In this document: one piece after another, positions 26,453 to 37,500 of the stretch
Layout of the letters: every line of letters begins with the position of its first letter
Position numbering within the stretch: position 1 is the stretch's first letter
NCBI GenBank assembly: GCA_027487775.1
Contig: JAIYCY010000022.1
Location: 1-64,000 of the forward strand
Length of the DNA: 64,000 bases
Direction: 5' to 3'
Source of the DNA: Planctomycetaceae bacterium
GTDB taxonomy: Bacteria > Planctomycetota > Phycisphaerae > Tepidisphaerales > Tepidisphaeraceae
Program-made: the position numbers and the translations under genes
The notes under the pieces: model-generated
What the model was told of the DNA's origin: nothing
What the model saw: the letters and a program-made list of their open reading frames with translations, nothing else
Databases searched by the model: none

Positions 26453-27907
26453 ATGCCCGACACGTCACCTGACACGTCCTTCCCGAGCCGCCGATCATTG
26501 GCTTTCGCGGTCGTCGCGCCAAGGTCGATCCGGCGGCCGCTCCCGGCTGCACAACGGATCGGGGCAATCTCCTCGATCATCGTTTGTCTTTCCGGCGCGA
26601 CGACGCTCGCCTGCGATCTCTGCGCCATCACCCACAGCAACCGCCACAATACCCACCCCGGCACGACCGCCTACGACGCGCCTCTCCCGGCATCGATCGG
26701 CCTGAGCAGCCAACATCTGCAAAATCTCGCAAGCGGGGCCGCCATCGAGTCCGCTGTCGCGGCGAGTGTGCCAGTCTACGCCTCGCGACCCTCCGCACAT
26801 GCCAAACTCTTTCTCGACTTTGACGGCGTGAACTTCGGCACCAGCACATGGGGCGGCCAACTGCCCGGACTCAGACCCGCCTACGACATCGACGGCAACT
26901 CCGCCTCGTTCAGCACCACCGAACTCGCCAACATCTATCAAATCTACTCCCGTGTCGCTGAGGCCTATGCCCCCTTCGACATCGATGTCACCACCATCGA
27001 CCCAGGAAACTACAACGCGTTCCAATCCGCACATGTCGTCATCAGTGGCAACAACAGCTGGTTCGGCGGAGGAGGAGGCGTTGCCTACGTCGCAGGTTTC
27101 GGCTTCGGCAGCAGGGAACGCAACACCGGATGGGTCTTCCCAGCCAATCTCGGCAACGGAAATCCCAAATTCACCGCCGACGCAGCCATCCACGAAGCCG
27201 GGCACCTCTTCGGACTCTGGCATCAATCCATCTGGAACAGCTCCAACGTCAACACCAGCGAATACGATCGCACCAACGGAAACGGCACGCCCAATACCAC
27301 CCTCTACGCACCCATCATGGGAACCGCATACGACGATCAACGCGGACTCTGGGCACGCGGACGCGATAGCAACTTCAATCTCGCCAACGAAATCAACCTC
27401 ATCGCAACATCCAACGACTTCGACTACGTCACCGACGAACCCGGCTCCAGCCTCGCCAACGCACAATCCATCACGCTCGCCCCCACACCCTTCCGCGGCG
27501 TCATCGCCACCTCCACCGACGTCGACTTCTATCGCTTCAACGTACCCAGCCTTGCAGATGTCATGATCGGCATCAACATCAACGACTTCGGCCCGATGCT
27601 CGACGCCAAACTCCAAATCTTCGACAGCAACCTCACGAGCCTCGCAGTCATCAATCCCACACTCAACGGAACCCGTGCAAGCCTGCAAGCCGTCTACAAC
27701 GCAACGCTCGCCGCCGGCGATTACTTCTTCAGCGTCAGCGACTCAGGCCCCATCTCCTACGCCAACGGCACCGGAACACGCATCCTCTACGGCACAGGTC
27801 AATACTTCGTCACCGGATCCATCACGCCCATCCCCGAACCCGCATTGCTTTCGATTCTCACGCTGGCCTCCCTCACAGCCCTTCAAAGGCGTAGAATCAA
27901 GGCGTGA
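26453..27907 (+). CDS. PEP-CTERM sorted zinc metalloprotease-like protein with pre-peptidase C domain
   Basis: A 484-residue protein starting at ATG 26453 behind GGAGG. After a long signal region comes a metzincin-type domain: AAIHEAGHLFGLWHQS with a full HExxHxxGxxH (H247, E248, H251, H257) and a Met-turn IMGTAYDD. A pre-peptidase C-like beta domain follows (~345-450, VDFYRFNVPSLADV). The extreme C-terminus is IPEPALLSILTLASLTALQRRR, a PEP-CTERM signal: the motif, a hydrophobic helix and a basic tail, for exosortase processing. Ends in a GTGA overlap with the SufS gene. Predicted to be exported and active. Confidence 0.87.
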   Translation: MPDTSPDTSFPSRRSLAFAVVAPRSIRRPLPAAQRIGAISSIIVCLSGATTLACDLCAITHSNRHNTHPGTTAYDAPLPASIGLSSQHLQNLASGAAIESAVAASVPVYASRPSAHAKLFLDFDGVNFGTSTWGGQLPGLRPAYDIDGNSASFSTTELANIYQIYSRVAEAYAPFDIDVTTIDPGNYNAFQSAHVVISGNNSWFGGGGGVAYVAGFGFGSRERNTGWVFPANLGNGNPKFTADAAIHEAGHLFGLWHQSIWNSSNVNTSEYDRTNGNGTPNTTLYAPIMGTAYDDQRGLWARGRDSNFNLANEINLIATSNDFDYVTDEPGSSLANAQSITLAPTPFRGVIATSTDVDFYRFNVPSLADVMIGININDFGPMLDAKLQIFDSNLTSLAVINPTLNGTRASLQAVYNATLAAGDYFFSVSDSGPISYANGTGTRILYGTGQYFVTGSITPIPEPALLSILTLASLTALQRRRIKA

Positions 27908-29742
27908 AGACGACCGAATACCCACAAACCCCGCGCCAAACCTTCCATCCGGACGAAGTGCGCCGCGACTTTCCAGCCCTCCTACAGAGCATCCACCAAA
28001 AGCCACTCGCCTATCTCGACAACGGCGCCACCACCCAAAAATCCCGGGCCGTCATCGACGCCATCTCCCGCTTCTATCAACACGACAACGCCAACATCCA
28101 TCGCGCCGTCCACACCCTCTCACAACGCGCAACCGACGCATTCGAATCCGCCCGAAAGTCCGTCGCACGATTCCTCAACGCACCCTCCTCCGACGAAATC
28201 ATCTTCACCCGAGGAACCACTGAATCCATCAATCTCCTCGCCCACAGCTTCACCTCTCGATTCTGCAAACCAGGCGATGAAATACTCATCTCCACACTCG
28301 AACACCACAGCAACATCGTCCCCTGGCAACTCGCCGCCGAACGACTCGGTCTCGCACTGAAAATCATCCCCATCGACGATGCGGGCGATCTCCTCTACGA
28401 CGCCATCCCCGATCTCATCACCGATCGCACCAAGCTCATTTCCATCACCCACACCTCCAACGCGCTCGGCACAGAAATCGACGTCACACGCATCGCAAAA
28501 CTCGCTCACACACGCGGCGCTCGAATCCTGATCGACGGCGCACAATGGGTCGGACATCGATCCACAGACGTCCAATCGCTCGATTGCGACTTCTACGTCT
28601 TCAGCGCCCACAAACTCTTCGGACCCACCGGTGTCGGCGTGCTCTGGGGCAAACGCGAACTCCTCGAAGCCATGCCACCCTATCAGGGCGGCGGAGACAT
28701 GATCCGAACCGTCAGCTTCGCAAAATCCACCTGGGCCGACCTGCCCAACAAATTCGAAGCCGGCACACCTGATATTGCAGGCGTCATCGGACTCGGAGCC
28801 GCCGTCGAATATCTGAACGACCTCAGCGCCCGCTTCGATCCTGCCTCACGCATCGCTCACGAGCAGGCACTGCTCAAGCAAGGCACCGAAGGCCTCGCCT
28901 CGCTGGGCGTCCGCATCATCGGCACCGCACGCCACAAGGCCGCCCTCATCAGCTTCCGCATGGAAGAGCCCGACGTCGATCATCACACACTCGCCACCCT
29001 CCTCGACACCGAAGCCGTCGCCGTCCGCTCCGGTCATCACTGCTGCATGCCTCTCATGGATCGCCTCGGCATCCCCGGCACCGTCCGCGCTTCCATGAGT
29101 TTTTACAACAACGCCGACGACATCGACCGACTCATCTACGCCGTCAAAAAAGTACGCGACAACTTTGCACGCCCTCACATCGCCGCGTCCACTGCACACG
29201 CTCCAAACACATCCAACGGCACCACGTCTTCACAGGATCAAGACATCCCCTTCGCCCCGGCCTTTGCTTCCTCACCCGACGAGGCCGCACGCCAACTCAT
29301 CGAAGACTTCGACCTTTTCGATGACTGGGAACAAAAACACGAATACCTTCTCGACCTCGGACGAACACTCAAATCCCTTCCCGCCCGCGCGATGACCGAT
29401 GCACACCGCGTACACGGCTGTCAAAGCACCGTCCACCTCGTCGGTCGCGAAATCACGTCCAAGCCCCACTGTCTCGAATTCGCCGCCCACTCTGATGCCT
29501 TTATCGTCAACGGACTCATCGCCCTGCTCACACGTCTCTTCTCAGGACAACGCGCATCCGATGTCCTCGCCTTCGACACCGACGCCTTCCTCGCACGCGT
29601 CGGACTCAGTCATCACCTGTCGATGGGTCGCCGCAACGGACTCGCAGGCATGGTCAGCCGCATCCGACTCCTCGCCGCCAGCATCGCCGACGAAGCAACC
29701 ATCAAACAGCTCCGCGAAAACACGCAACTCTCCTCGCACTGA
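27904..29742 (+). CDS. sufS: SufS cysteine desulfurase fused to SufE
   Basis: A 612-residue protein starting with GTG 27904 overlapping the previous stop. Residues ~18-425 are a class V aminotransferase-fold SufS: DNGATTQKS, THTSNALGTEID, PLP lysine in FSAHKLFGPTG and the active-site cysteine in RSGHHCCMPL. After a Thr/Ser-rich linker, residues ~465-610 form a SufE domain with WEQKHEYLLDLGR and the acceptor cysteine in VHGCQSTVH. SufS releases sulfur from cysteine and hands it to SufE for Fe-S cluster assembly; here the two are in one chain. SufT follows 10 bases later, so this is a compact Suf module. Confidence 0.93.
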   Translation: MKTTEYPQTPRQTFHPDEVRRDFPALLQSIHQKPLAYLDNGATTQKSRAVIDAISRFYQHDNANIHRAVHTLSQRATDAFESARKSVARFLNAPSSDEIIFTRGTTESINLLAHSFTSRFCKPGDEILISTLEHHSNIVPWQLAAERLGLALKIIPIDDAGDLLYDAIPDLITDRTKLISITHTSNALGTEIDVTRIAKLAHTRGARILIDGAQWVGHRSTDVQSLDCDFYVFSAHKLFGPTGVGVLWGKRELLEAMPPYQGGGDMIRTVSFAKSTWADLPNKFEAGTPDIAGVIGLGAAVEYLNDLSARFDPASRIAHEQALLKQGTEGLASLGVRIIGTARHKAALISFRMEEPDVDHHTLATLLDTEAVAVRSGHHCCMPLMDRLGIPGTVRASMSFYNNADDIDRLIYAVKKVRDNFARPHIAASTAHAPNTSNGTTSSQDQDIPFAPAFASSPDEAARQLIEDFDLFDDWEQKHEYLLDLGRTLKSLPARAMTDAHRVHGCQSTVHLVGREITSKPHCLEFAAHSDAFIVNGLIALLTRLFSGQRASDVLAFDTDAFLARVGLSHHLSMGRRNGLAGMVSRIRLLAASIADEATIKQLRENTQLSSH

Positions 29743-29751
29743 TACACCCTC

Positions 29752-30282
29752 ATGCCTGAACCACACCAGCCATCACCCAACGCATCCACCCCCGCATCCA
29801 CCCCCACGGAAGGCCCGGAGCCGCTCCTCCGCCTCCCAGTCCTCCCCACCGGTGCCGCAGCCGCCAAACTCGAAGAAATCCGCAGCAGCCCCCGCAATAC
29901 CAATCACTCTCACACGCCCACCGAAGCCCAACGCTCACTCATCGATCGCGCGCTCGATGCCGATCTCTCCGAAGACCAAAAAATCGTCCGCGAACGCGTC
30001 ATCGAAACACTGCAAACCGTCTACGACCCCGAACTCCCCGTCAATCTCTATGACCTCGGCCTGATCTATCGCGTCGACGTCTCCGAGAACTTTGACGTCA
30101 AGATCGACATGACCCTCACCGCCCCTGCCTGCCCCGTCGCAGGCACATTGCCAGGCGAAGTGCAACGCAAAGTCGAGGCCGTCCCCGGCGTCAATTCCGC
30201 GAGCGTCGAGCTCGTCTGGGACCCGCCCTGGAACCGCGACCGCATGTCCGAGGCCGCCCTTCTCGAACTCGGCCTGCTGTAA
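29752..30282 (+). CDS. sufT: SufT/MIP18-family Fe-S assembly protein
   Basis: A 176-residue protein with a Pro-rich N-terminal third followed by a DUF59/MIP18 domain: TLQTVYDPELPVNLYDLGLI, then DVKIDMTLTAPACPVAGTLP and VELVWDPPWNRDRMSE. Both the DPE...N(I/L)YDLGLIY and T.P.CP motifs are intact. SufT-type proteins help mature Fe-S proteins under iron or sulfur limitation. It is separated by 10 bases from the SufS-SufE fusion and very likely cotranscribed. The N-terminal extension is unusually long and Pro/Ser rich. Confidence 0.9.
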   Translation: MPEPHQPSPNASTPASTPTEGPEPLLRLPVLPTGAAAAKLEEIRSSPRNTNHSHTPTEAQRSLIDRALDADLSEDQKIVRERVIETLQTVYDPELPVNLYDLGLIYRVDVSENFDVKIDMTLTAPACPVAGTLPGEVQRKVEAVPGVNSASVELVWDPPWNRDRMSEAALLELGLL

Positions 30283-30366
30283 GCTCTTCCTTCGATCGCG
30301 CCCGACATTCTGCCGCAGTTCCCCTTTTTCCTTGCCGCGAATCGTCTGGCGCGCCACAATCCATCG

Positions 30367-31173
30367 ATGCACTCTCGGTCACGCGGATTCACTCTCGTCG
30401 AGCTTCTCGTTGTCATCGGCATCATCGCCGTCCTGCTGGGCATCCTTGTTCCCGTCGTCGGCCGAGTACGCGCTTCGGGACTTGATACCAAGTGCCGTGC
30501 CAATCTCCGAACGCTCAGCCAGGGCGTGCTTCTCTACGCCGACCAAAACAACCGGCGCATCCCCGCCATCGCGCTCGGCGATACAGCGTCGAGCTGGCAG
30601 GCGGTTACTGAAACGGTCCTTCGTCGAACCGACATGCCTCTGCAATGTCCAAGCGCAAGCGCTGAGGTCGATGCCTTCGCTGATGCCTCCGGAAAGGGAT
30701 ATTTCAGCTACGGCATGAACGGCCACACCATGACAACCGCATGGGATCGTCGCATCGACAGACGCGTCCCGACATCCGAATTCACGAACAACAACGGCCT
30801 GCGCAAGGCCGTTCCCATCGCACAGGTCATCCTGCTTGCGGATAAGGGCGTCGGACAGGACGATATCCTCCGCAGCGACGACGGATTCGCCTACCACCCC
30901 GACAAAGGCGCGCCCGGCGGAGGCGTCTGGAATATCTACACCAGACACATCAACCACGGATTCAAATCCACCTACCGACACGGGGGTAACAACGCACACG
31001 TCAACGTCGCCCTCATGGACGGAAGCGTCACCACCCTCCGCGGACTCGACATGCAACTCCAGCCCGATCTCGATAAAAACGGCCTGCGCGACGACGGCGT
31101 CATCAACGGCCGCTGGGTCTTCGGCCCCATCGACTGGTTTAGCCAGCCCGTCGACGCAACCTGCTGCGAGTAA
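30367..31173 (+). CDS. Type II secretion/type IV pilus-like pseudopilin
   Basis: A 268-residue protein with the short basic leader MHSRSRG before the prepilin motif FTLVELLVVIGIIAVLLGI, cleaved before Phe8. The C-terminal domain has the planctomycete signature KSTYRHGGNNAHVNVALMDG. Similar to the proteins at 2592 and 45284. Such genes are found in dozens of copies per planctomycete genome and are thought to form cell-surface fibres or secretion pseudopili. The gene is isolated and lies convergent with accA. Confidence 0.88.
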   Translation: MHSRSRGFTLVELLVVIGIIAVLLGILVPVVGRVRASGLDTKCRANLRTLSQGVLLYADQNNRRIPAIALGDTASSWQAVTETVLRRTDMPLQCPSASAEVDAFADASGKGYFSYGMNGHTMTTAWDRRIDRRVPTSEFTNNNGLRKAVPIAQVILLADKGVGQDDILRSDDGFAYHPDKGAPGGGVWNIYTRHINHGFKSTYRHGGNNAHVNVALMDGSVTTLRGLDMQLQPDLDKNGLRDDGVINGRWVFGPIDWFSQPVDATCCE

Positions 31174-31226
31174 ATCTGCTCCCGCGTACGTGCCCCAACC
31201 CCAATCCCGATCATCCAACGCTTGCG

Positions 31227-32228
31227 CTATCCGACTCGTGCACTTCGTTTGCTGCTCGGTTCCGTGTATTCGCCGAGATGACGGAACTTCTCGTACCGTC
31301 GATCCAGCAGATTCTCAGGTTTCACACGCTTCAAATCACGCAGCGTCTTGGCGATGTACTGCTCCAGCGCGTGGGCAGCCTGATGTTTGTCACGATGCGC
31401 CCCGCCGAGCGGTTCCGGCACGATCGCATCGATCACGCCGAGCCGCAGCAGGTGCGGCGCGGTCAGCTTCAAACTGTCCGCCAACTGCGACGCGCCGCTG
31501 TTGTCCTTGAACAGGATCGCACTGCAGGCTTCCGGGCTGATCACGCTGTACCAGGCGTTCTGCATCATCGCCACACGGTCCGCCACGCCGATCCCCAGCG
31601 CCCCGCCGCTCCCACCCTCACCGATCACGACACTCACGATCGGCGTCTTCAGCCGCGACATCTCCAGCAGATTGACCGCGATGCTCTCCGCCTGCCCGCG
31701 TTCCTCCGCTCCGATTCCCGGATACGCGCCCGGCGTGTCGATCAGCGTCACCACCGGAAGCCCAAACTTCTCCGCAAGCTTCATCGCACGCAACGCCTTG
31801 CGATAACCCTCAGGATGCGCAAGCCCGAAATTGCACGCGATCTTCTCCTTCGTGTCGCGACCCTTGTGATGACCTATCAACACCAGCTTCTGACCACCGA
31901 TACGCGTTAAACCACACACCACCGCAGAGTCGTCACCGAATCGCCTGTCCCCATGAATCTCCCTGAACTCCCGACAAATCAACTCCACATAATCCCGGAA
32001 AAGCGGCCTCATCGGATGCCGTGCAACCTGCACCGTCTCCCAAGCCGTCAATTGCTCATACGTCTTTCGCAACAACTCCGTATGCTGCACTCGAAGCTGA
32101 CGAAGCTCCTTGCTGTAGTCAATCTGACGCGCGGTCTGCTGGCCTTCGAGTTCACGAATCTGCACCTCCAACTGTGCGATCGGCTTCTCGAACTCCAAAG
32201 TATGGCGAAGGTCGGCGGTTGTGGACAT
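31227..32228 (-). CDS. accA: Acetyl-CoA carboxylase carboxyltransferase subunit alpha
   Basis: A 333-residue protein from ATG 32228; the longer frame adds 48 residues that do not fit the family. It begins LEFEKPIAQLEVQIRELE, then has RHPMRPLFRDYVELI, the acyl-CoA binding GRDTKEKIACNFGLAHPEGY and the oxyanion glycine stretch SVVIGEGGSGGALGIGVAD. AccA joins AccD to transfer the carboxyl group from biotin to acetyl-CoA, the first step of fatty acid synthesis. Cytoplasmic. The length and order match the family. No accD is visible in this window. Confidence 0.95.
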   Translation of the reverse strand: MSTTADLRHTLEFEKPIAQLEVQIRELEGQQTARQIDYSKELRQLRVQHTELLRKTYEQLTAWETVQVARHPMRPLFRDYVELICREFREIHGDRRFGDDSAVVCGLTRIGGQKLVLIGHHKGRDTKEKIACNFGLAHPEGYRKALRAMKLAEKFGLPVVTLIDTPGAYPGIGAEERGQAESIAVNLLEMSRLKTPIVSVVIGEGGSGGALGIGVADRVAMMQNAWYSVISPEACSAILFKDNSGASQLADSLKLTAPHLLRLGVIDAIVPEPLGGAHRDKHQAAHALEQYIAKTLRDLKRVKPENLLDRRYEKFRHLGEYTEPSSKRSARVG

Positions 32229-32430
32229 ACGATCAAGCGGTAGAGCTGCTCGCTGAGCAGCCGTTGGCAAATCGGACCGCCCCGACTTCGGGACAGCTCC
32301 TCGAACCACGTCACCATACCCGCACCACCTTCGCGGCTCAACCATGCGGCCTGTCATTCCAACAAAGCCCAAACTCGCTCATGTGAACGAACTCAACGGT
32401 TCGGTTAGATTCACGAGCCGGATCCCATAC

Positions 32431-34275
32431 ATGCCCGTTACCGCCCCCAGATCCTCTCGCAATCAACACCCCAGCGACCCGCCCCATGCGCCATCGCGCG
32501 AGGCTACGCAGGATTCCGCAACGCTCACAGACAACGACCGACGCTTGGATCGGCTCGTGCGGGACGTACAGCGATTCACCGGCGCACAGTCACCGCGCGT
32601 CCTGGCCTCGGATTCCCCAGCACTCGACGCCCGCTCCCCGATCGTCGCAAAGCAGGACACGCCATACCTCGTCGCCATCGTCGGCGGAAAAGATGTCGGA
32701 AAGACCAGCCTCGCCAATGCCATCGCAGGCGCAGAACTCGCCCAGCCCACCAACACCGGCGAAGGCACACGCATTGCCCACTGCTACGTCCACGAAGCCT
32801 CAACGGCATGGCTCGACCAACAACTCAAGACGCTCCTCCCAGGTCGATTCCAAATCCGATCTCACGCGATCCATCCACTGAGGCGACAAGTCCTCGTCGA
32901 TCTGCCCGACGTCGACAGCATCTACGACGATCACATCGAACTCACACGCCAATTCCTACGCCACACGCTCTATCCCATCTTCGTGCAGAGCATCGAAAAG
33001 TACGCGGACCACAGGCCGCAGAAACTCCTCGCACGGCTCGCCGAAGGCAACGACCCGGACAATTTCGTCTTCTGTCTCAACAAGATCGATCAACTCGTCG
33101 CACGCGAAGGCCCAGCCGCCGCCAAAGTGCTGGCCGCCGACTATGCACAGCGACTGCAGCGACTGCTCAATCTCCCAACCCTCCCCACCATTCATCTGAT
33201 CTCCGCTCAACAGCCCGATCGCTTCGATCTGCCAGCCGTCCGTGACATGCTCTCGCGCGATCGCTCAGAACGCGACGTTCGCCACGCCATCGACCGGGCC
33301 GGCGAGCGACGCTCACAAAGCATCGCCGACTGGCTCGACGAACAGAAACTCGACGATCGCGCGCGAGCCTCCTCTGAACGTCTCAAACTCGCCCGACGCA
33401 TCTCCGATGAACTCCTCGCCGAGCCGATACTCGCACGTGTCAACCCGCTTTTACGCGACGATGCTTCCATCCGATTCTCGACCGCCGACAACGCCGCACG
33501 AGCCCGGATCGCCCGTTGGCCCCTCGTTCGGGCAATCGACCTCTTTGCCCTGCCCATCTTTTCACTCATCCGACACAACCGAGGCTCCGGCAACGATCGT
33601 GCCGCTGTCGCTGAAGCCATCGCACAACTTGACGCCGATCCCTCCGCTCTCGCCGCCCGCGCCGACGCCCGCCTGCAAAGCCTCATGCCGACGCCGCCAG
33701 ATTCAGCCCATCCGCCTACAACCAACCTAAGCAGAACCCACTCGCCGGATGAGGGCATGGTGCCTGAGCCATTGGATCGACTGCTCGCACGCGCCCTCGA
33801 TCGCCGACGGGAGCGTGTCGTCGCCCGGCTCGGACGTGGGCATGGTGCCTGGCTGATGCCCATCCGCTGGATTCTCACCATCGGCGCGGCGATCTGGTTC
33901 GCAATCGTCCAGCCCCTCATGTCGGCTCTCCTCACAACACTCAATCCCGCGCTTGATCTGGCTACGCTTCGCGAGGTCGTCGGCCTGCTTTCAGGCGAAC
34001 ACCTCCTGCAGGGACTCATCTTTGCCATGCTCTGGCTCGTCTTGATCTGGGTCATGCTTCGCTACAGCTCCCACCGATGGGCCATGGCACTGCTCGATCG
34101 AATCGACCAAAATCTCGACGACGCCGATCAACTGGATCGCGTTGTGCAACAGTGGTGCGACCTGCGACTCGAACCACTAACCATACACGCCGATCACGCC
34201 CAACGACTCGCCGACGAAGCCCGGTTGATCACCCAGCGATCGCCAGCCGATCGATCGCCCAAGCCAGCCGTCTAG
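32431..34275 (+). CDS. Membrane-associated GTPase (dynamin/Era-like superfamily)
   Basis: About 614 residues; ATG 32344 would add 29 residues and cannot be excluded. A GTPase domain spans ~70-270: P-loop VAIVGGKDVGKTSLANAI, a G3-like VLVDLPDVDS (DxxG changed to DLPD) and the G4 motif CLNKID, with SAQ as the G5-like end. The middle is helical and Ala/Arg rich. The last ~120 residues include two or three hydrophobic helices (WILTIGAAIWFAIVQPLMSALL and LLQGLIFAMLWLVLIWVML), a TM arrangement seen in bacterial dynamin-like or YcjX-like proteins. Divergent from accA. Probably acts at the membrane; role unknown. Confidence 0.78.
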   Translation: MPVTAPRSSRNQHPSDPPHAPSREATQDSATLTDNDRRLDRLVRDVQRFTGAQSPRVLASDSPALDARSPIVAKQDTPYLVAIVGGKDVGKTSLANAIAGAELAQPTNTGEGTRIAHCYVHEASTAWLDQQLKTLLPGRFQIRSHAIHPLRRQVLVDLPDVDSIYDDHIELTRQFLRHTLYPIFVQSIEKYADHRPQKLLARLAEGNDPDNFVFCLNKIDQLVAREGPAAAKVLAADYAQRLQRLLNLPTLPTIHLISAQQPDRFDLPAVRDMLSRDRSERDVRHAIDRAGERRSQSIADWLDEQKLDDRARASSERLKLARRISDELLAEPILARVNPLLRDDASIRFSTADNAARARIARWPLVRAIDLFALPIFSLIRHNRGSGNDRAAVAEAIAQLDADPSALAARADARLQSLMPTPPDSAHPPTTNLSRTHSPDEGMVPEPLDRLLARALDRRRERVVARLGRGHGAWLMPIRWILTIGAAIWFAIVQPLMSALLTTLNPALDLATLREVVGLLSGEHLLQGLIFAMLWLVLIWVMLRYSSHRWAMALLDRIDQNLDDADQLDRVVQQWCDLRLEPLTIHADHAQRLADEARLITQRSPADRSPKPAV

Positions 34276-34511
34276 GCACGTCAATCCCTTCGCACGCCAA
34301 CGCCGGCATTGTTCGGTCGAGTCGATGGGTTTGACTTAGATTGGCGGGTGGCTGAAACTCCTGTACGGGTGTTTCTCGCATCGTCCACTTACGCTGATTC
34401 ACTCGATTGGCCGGCTGGACGATGTGAGCAAACCTCTGGACAACGTTCAAATCCGGTCGGAAGACGAATACGCCCGAAATCGAACCCATTCTCATTCTGA
34501 GGGACGACATC

Positions 34512-37500
34512 ATGATGAACCACCGCCATCGCCAGAGCTCGAAGAATCTCAAGCGTCACACACCAAACGCCCCGGCTTCCAATCGCCTCGAACAACTCGA
34601 ACAGCGAAGGCTCCTGTCGGCGGTGTTCGATGTGGCGCGGGTCCCGACGTTCGTCCCGACATCCCCGGACATCTTCGACGCCAAGACCGGCCCACTCGCC
34701 AAGGGTGGCGCGGTCCTCGCGGAAATCTACACCGACTACCGCCGCCACGTCCGATCAGGCGAATCCGCTGAGTCGTTCGTCAGCCGCTACGACGACTCAA
34801 TCCGCCGCGATGGCAACCGCATCATGATGAACCTCCGCACACGCGGATCCATGAGCGACCTGCGCACCGTCGTCCGCGGGCTCGAAGGTGAAATGGTCTA
34901 CTCCAGCGGACAATTCCGAACCGCCAGCGCGTGGATCCCCCTCGGACGACTCCACGACCTCGCCAAGGATCAACGCATCGTCCACGCACGCGTCGATTTC
35001 AAGCCCAATCAGGCACAGCAGGGCTTCTTCGACAATGAAGGCAACGTCGCAGCGCTCAACACCAAGCTGCGCGAAGCTTTCGATGTCGATGGAACCGGCG
35101 TGTCGATCGGCGTCCTCTCCGATACCGTCAACGCGGTCGGTGGAGGCCTCAAGGACTCCGTACAGACAGGCGACCTGCCCGCACGCGATCTCGACGACGA
35201 CGCACCCGCCGGCACAATCGCTGATGCCGATGTCCTCGTCATCGAAGACGGCGACGACGGCTCGGATGAAGGCCGCGCCATGCTCGAACTCATCCACGAC
35301 GTCGCACCCGGTTCGCGACTTCTCTACGCAACAGCCGTCATCAGCCAGCAAAGCTTCGCCGACAACGTCCGACGTCTCGCGGACGCAGGCGCAGACATCA
35401 TCGTCGACGACATCGGCTGGCGCGACGAACCCATGTTCCAGGACGGCTTGATCAGCCAGGCCATCGACTACGCCGTCGAGCAAGGCTCGCTCTACTTCTC
35501 GGCGGCCGGCAACAGCGGCCCCTCCGGTTATGCCACACGCGCCGAATGGGTCACTTCCGGCGGACGCACACTCATCGATTTCAACCCCGATTCCAACGCC
35601 GTCGATACCCGAATGACACTCCGCGTCCGTGACGCAGGTCAAATCATCTTCCAATGGTCAGACCCCAACAACGGCGTCGTCGCAGATGTTCGAAGCGATG
35701 TCGACATCCGCTTCTACTCCACCTCCGGCCGACTCATCAACGCAGGACTCGACGATAACTTCGCAACCGGACTCCCCAACGAGTCCGCTTTCCTCTTCCC
35801 AGGCACCTACGAAGTCGAAATCGAAGCCGTCAACACCATCGACGATTCCAACCTACCCAGCCTCATCCGATTCCAAAGCTGGGCAGGCGAAATGTTCGAC
35901 GGACGCTCCGACGTCGAACACCCCGCCGCCAGTCCCACCACCTTCGGGCACGCCGCAGGCACCAACACCCTCAGCATCGGCGCAGTCGGCTACCAGATCA
36001 GCCCAGCCTTCGGCGCAACGCCCACCTATCGAAACAACGACTTCTCCAGCTTCGGCTTCGTCGAACACGCCTTCGACGCCAACGGCGACGCCCTGGATTC
36101 CATCCGCACCCTGCAAAAACCCGACTTCTCCGGCATCGATGGCGTCACCACCGGAGTCCCCGGATTCGAAGAATTCTTCGGCACCAGCGCCGCAAGCCCC
36201 AACCTCGCCGCAACCGCAGCCCTCCTCTGGGAACTCGCCCCCGACGCAGACGCCAGCGACATCCGACAAGCACTCGTCCTCTCCGCTCGACAAAATCCAC
36301 TCAACGGCGCCGCCACTGGAACATGGGACACCCAAGGCGGCTTCGGACTCGTCGACGCCGTCCGCGCAGCTCACGAACTGCTGCCAGAACTCCCCATCGC
36401 TACCTTCGATCCCATCAGCCCCAATCCCAAAACCAACGGCCCGAACGAAATCACCGTCCGATTCACCGAACCCGTCACCGGCGTCGAACTCTCCGACTTC
36501 TTCCTCACACGCGACCTGCGCGGCGGAAATCTCATCGATTCCAACGTCACCCTGACCGCCGTCGATAGCCAAACCTACGTCCTCGGCAACGTCCGCAGAC
36601 TCGTCCGATCCGAAGCCACCTACCGCATCGAATTCATCGGTGGAAGCGACGCCGACGTCACCGATCCAGACGACAACCTCGCCGCCGGTGCGATCGCCAC
36701 TTTCGTCTCCAAACTCCCCAAACCCCTCGCTCCCAGCTCACTCATCGCCGACCCCGGCCAAAACAACACCGTCCTCCTACGCTTCAACGACAACGCCTCC
36801 AACGAAACCGGCTATCGCATCGAACGATCCACAGACCCCACCTTCCGCACCAACGTCGTCACACGAGCCCTGCCCGCCAACGACGAATCCGAAGACAACG
36901 CCATCACCTTCACTGACTCAGGCCTCCGCGCCGGCACGCTCTACTATTATCGCGTTCGCGGATTCACCGACACCAACGACAACCGTCGTTTCGGGGCTCC
37001 TTCCAATGTCGCCAGCACACTGACGCTCAGCGCCGGGGAACAAATCGTCGACAACAGCTCCGCCACCTTCCTCGGACCGTGGACCGAAGTCACCGCCACC
37101 AATGCCGAATCCTCTCCCTACTTCGGCACCTATCACCGCATCAATGCCGCCCCGTCCAGCCTCCTACCCGGCAACACACGCGGCAGCGCAACCTTCACCA
37201 GTGACGGCCTCACCAACAACCGCGAATACTGGGTCTACGCTCGATGGACCAGCTTCAACTCAGGCAGCACCAACGACAAAAACGTCTTCGTCGATGTCCT
37301 CAACGGAACACGAGTCAACCGCGCACAAATCGTCGATCAATCCGATCGAGGCGGAGGTTGGGTGCTACTCGGCAAATACCGCAACACCACCGCCGCACCA
37401 CTCGCCGTCCGCATCCGGCAAATGGCCGGCGATGGCATCGTCACCGCCGACGCCGCACGTTTCCTCCCGGTCAGCGGATCCGTCGCACCTAACGCCTCCG

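Noticed and set aside
26495-27688. Minus-strand frame of nearly 400 residues opposite the PEP-CTERM protein
   Set aside because: Overwhelmingly acidic and Val/Gly rich, characteristic of antisense translation of Asp/Thr/Asn-rich coding; the plus-strand gene has full catalytic and sorting motifs.
34379-34425. Inverted repeat CATCGTCCA...TGGACGATG upstream of the LEPR-XLL protease as a riboswitch
   Set aside because: Only a 9-base stem with a long loop and no match to a known riboswitch core; left as unremarkable.
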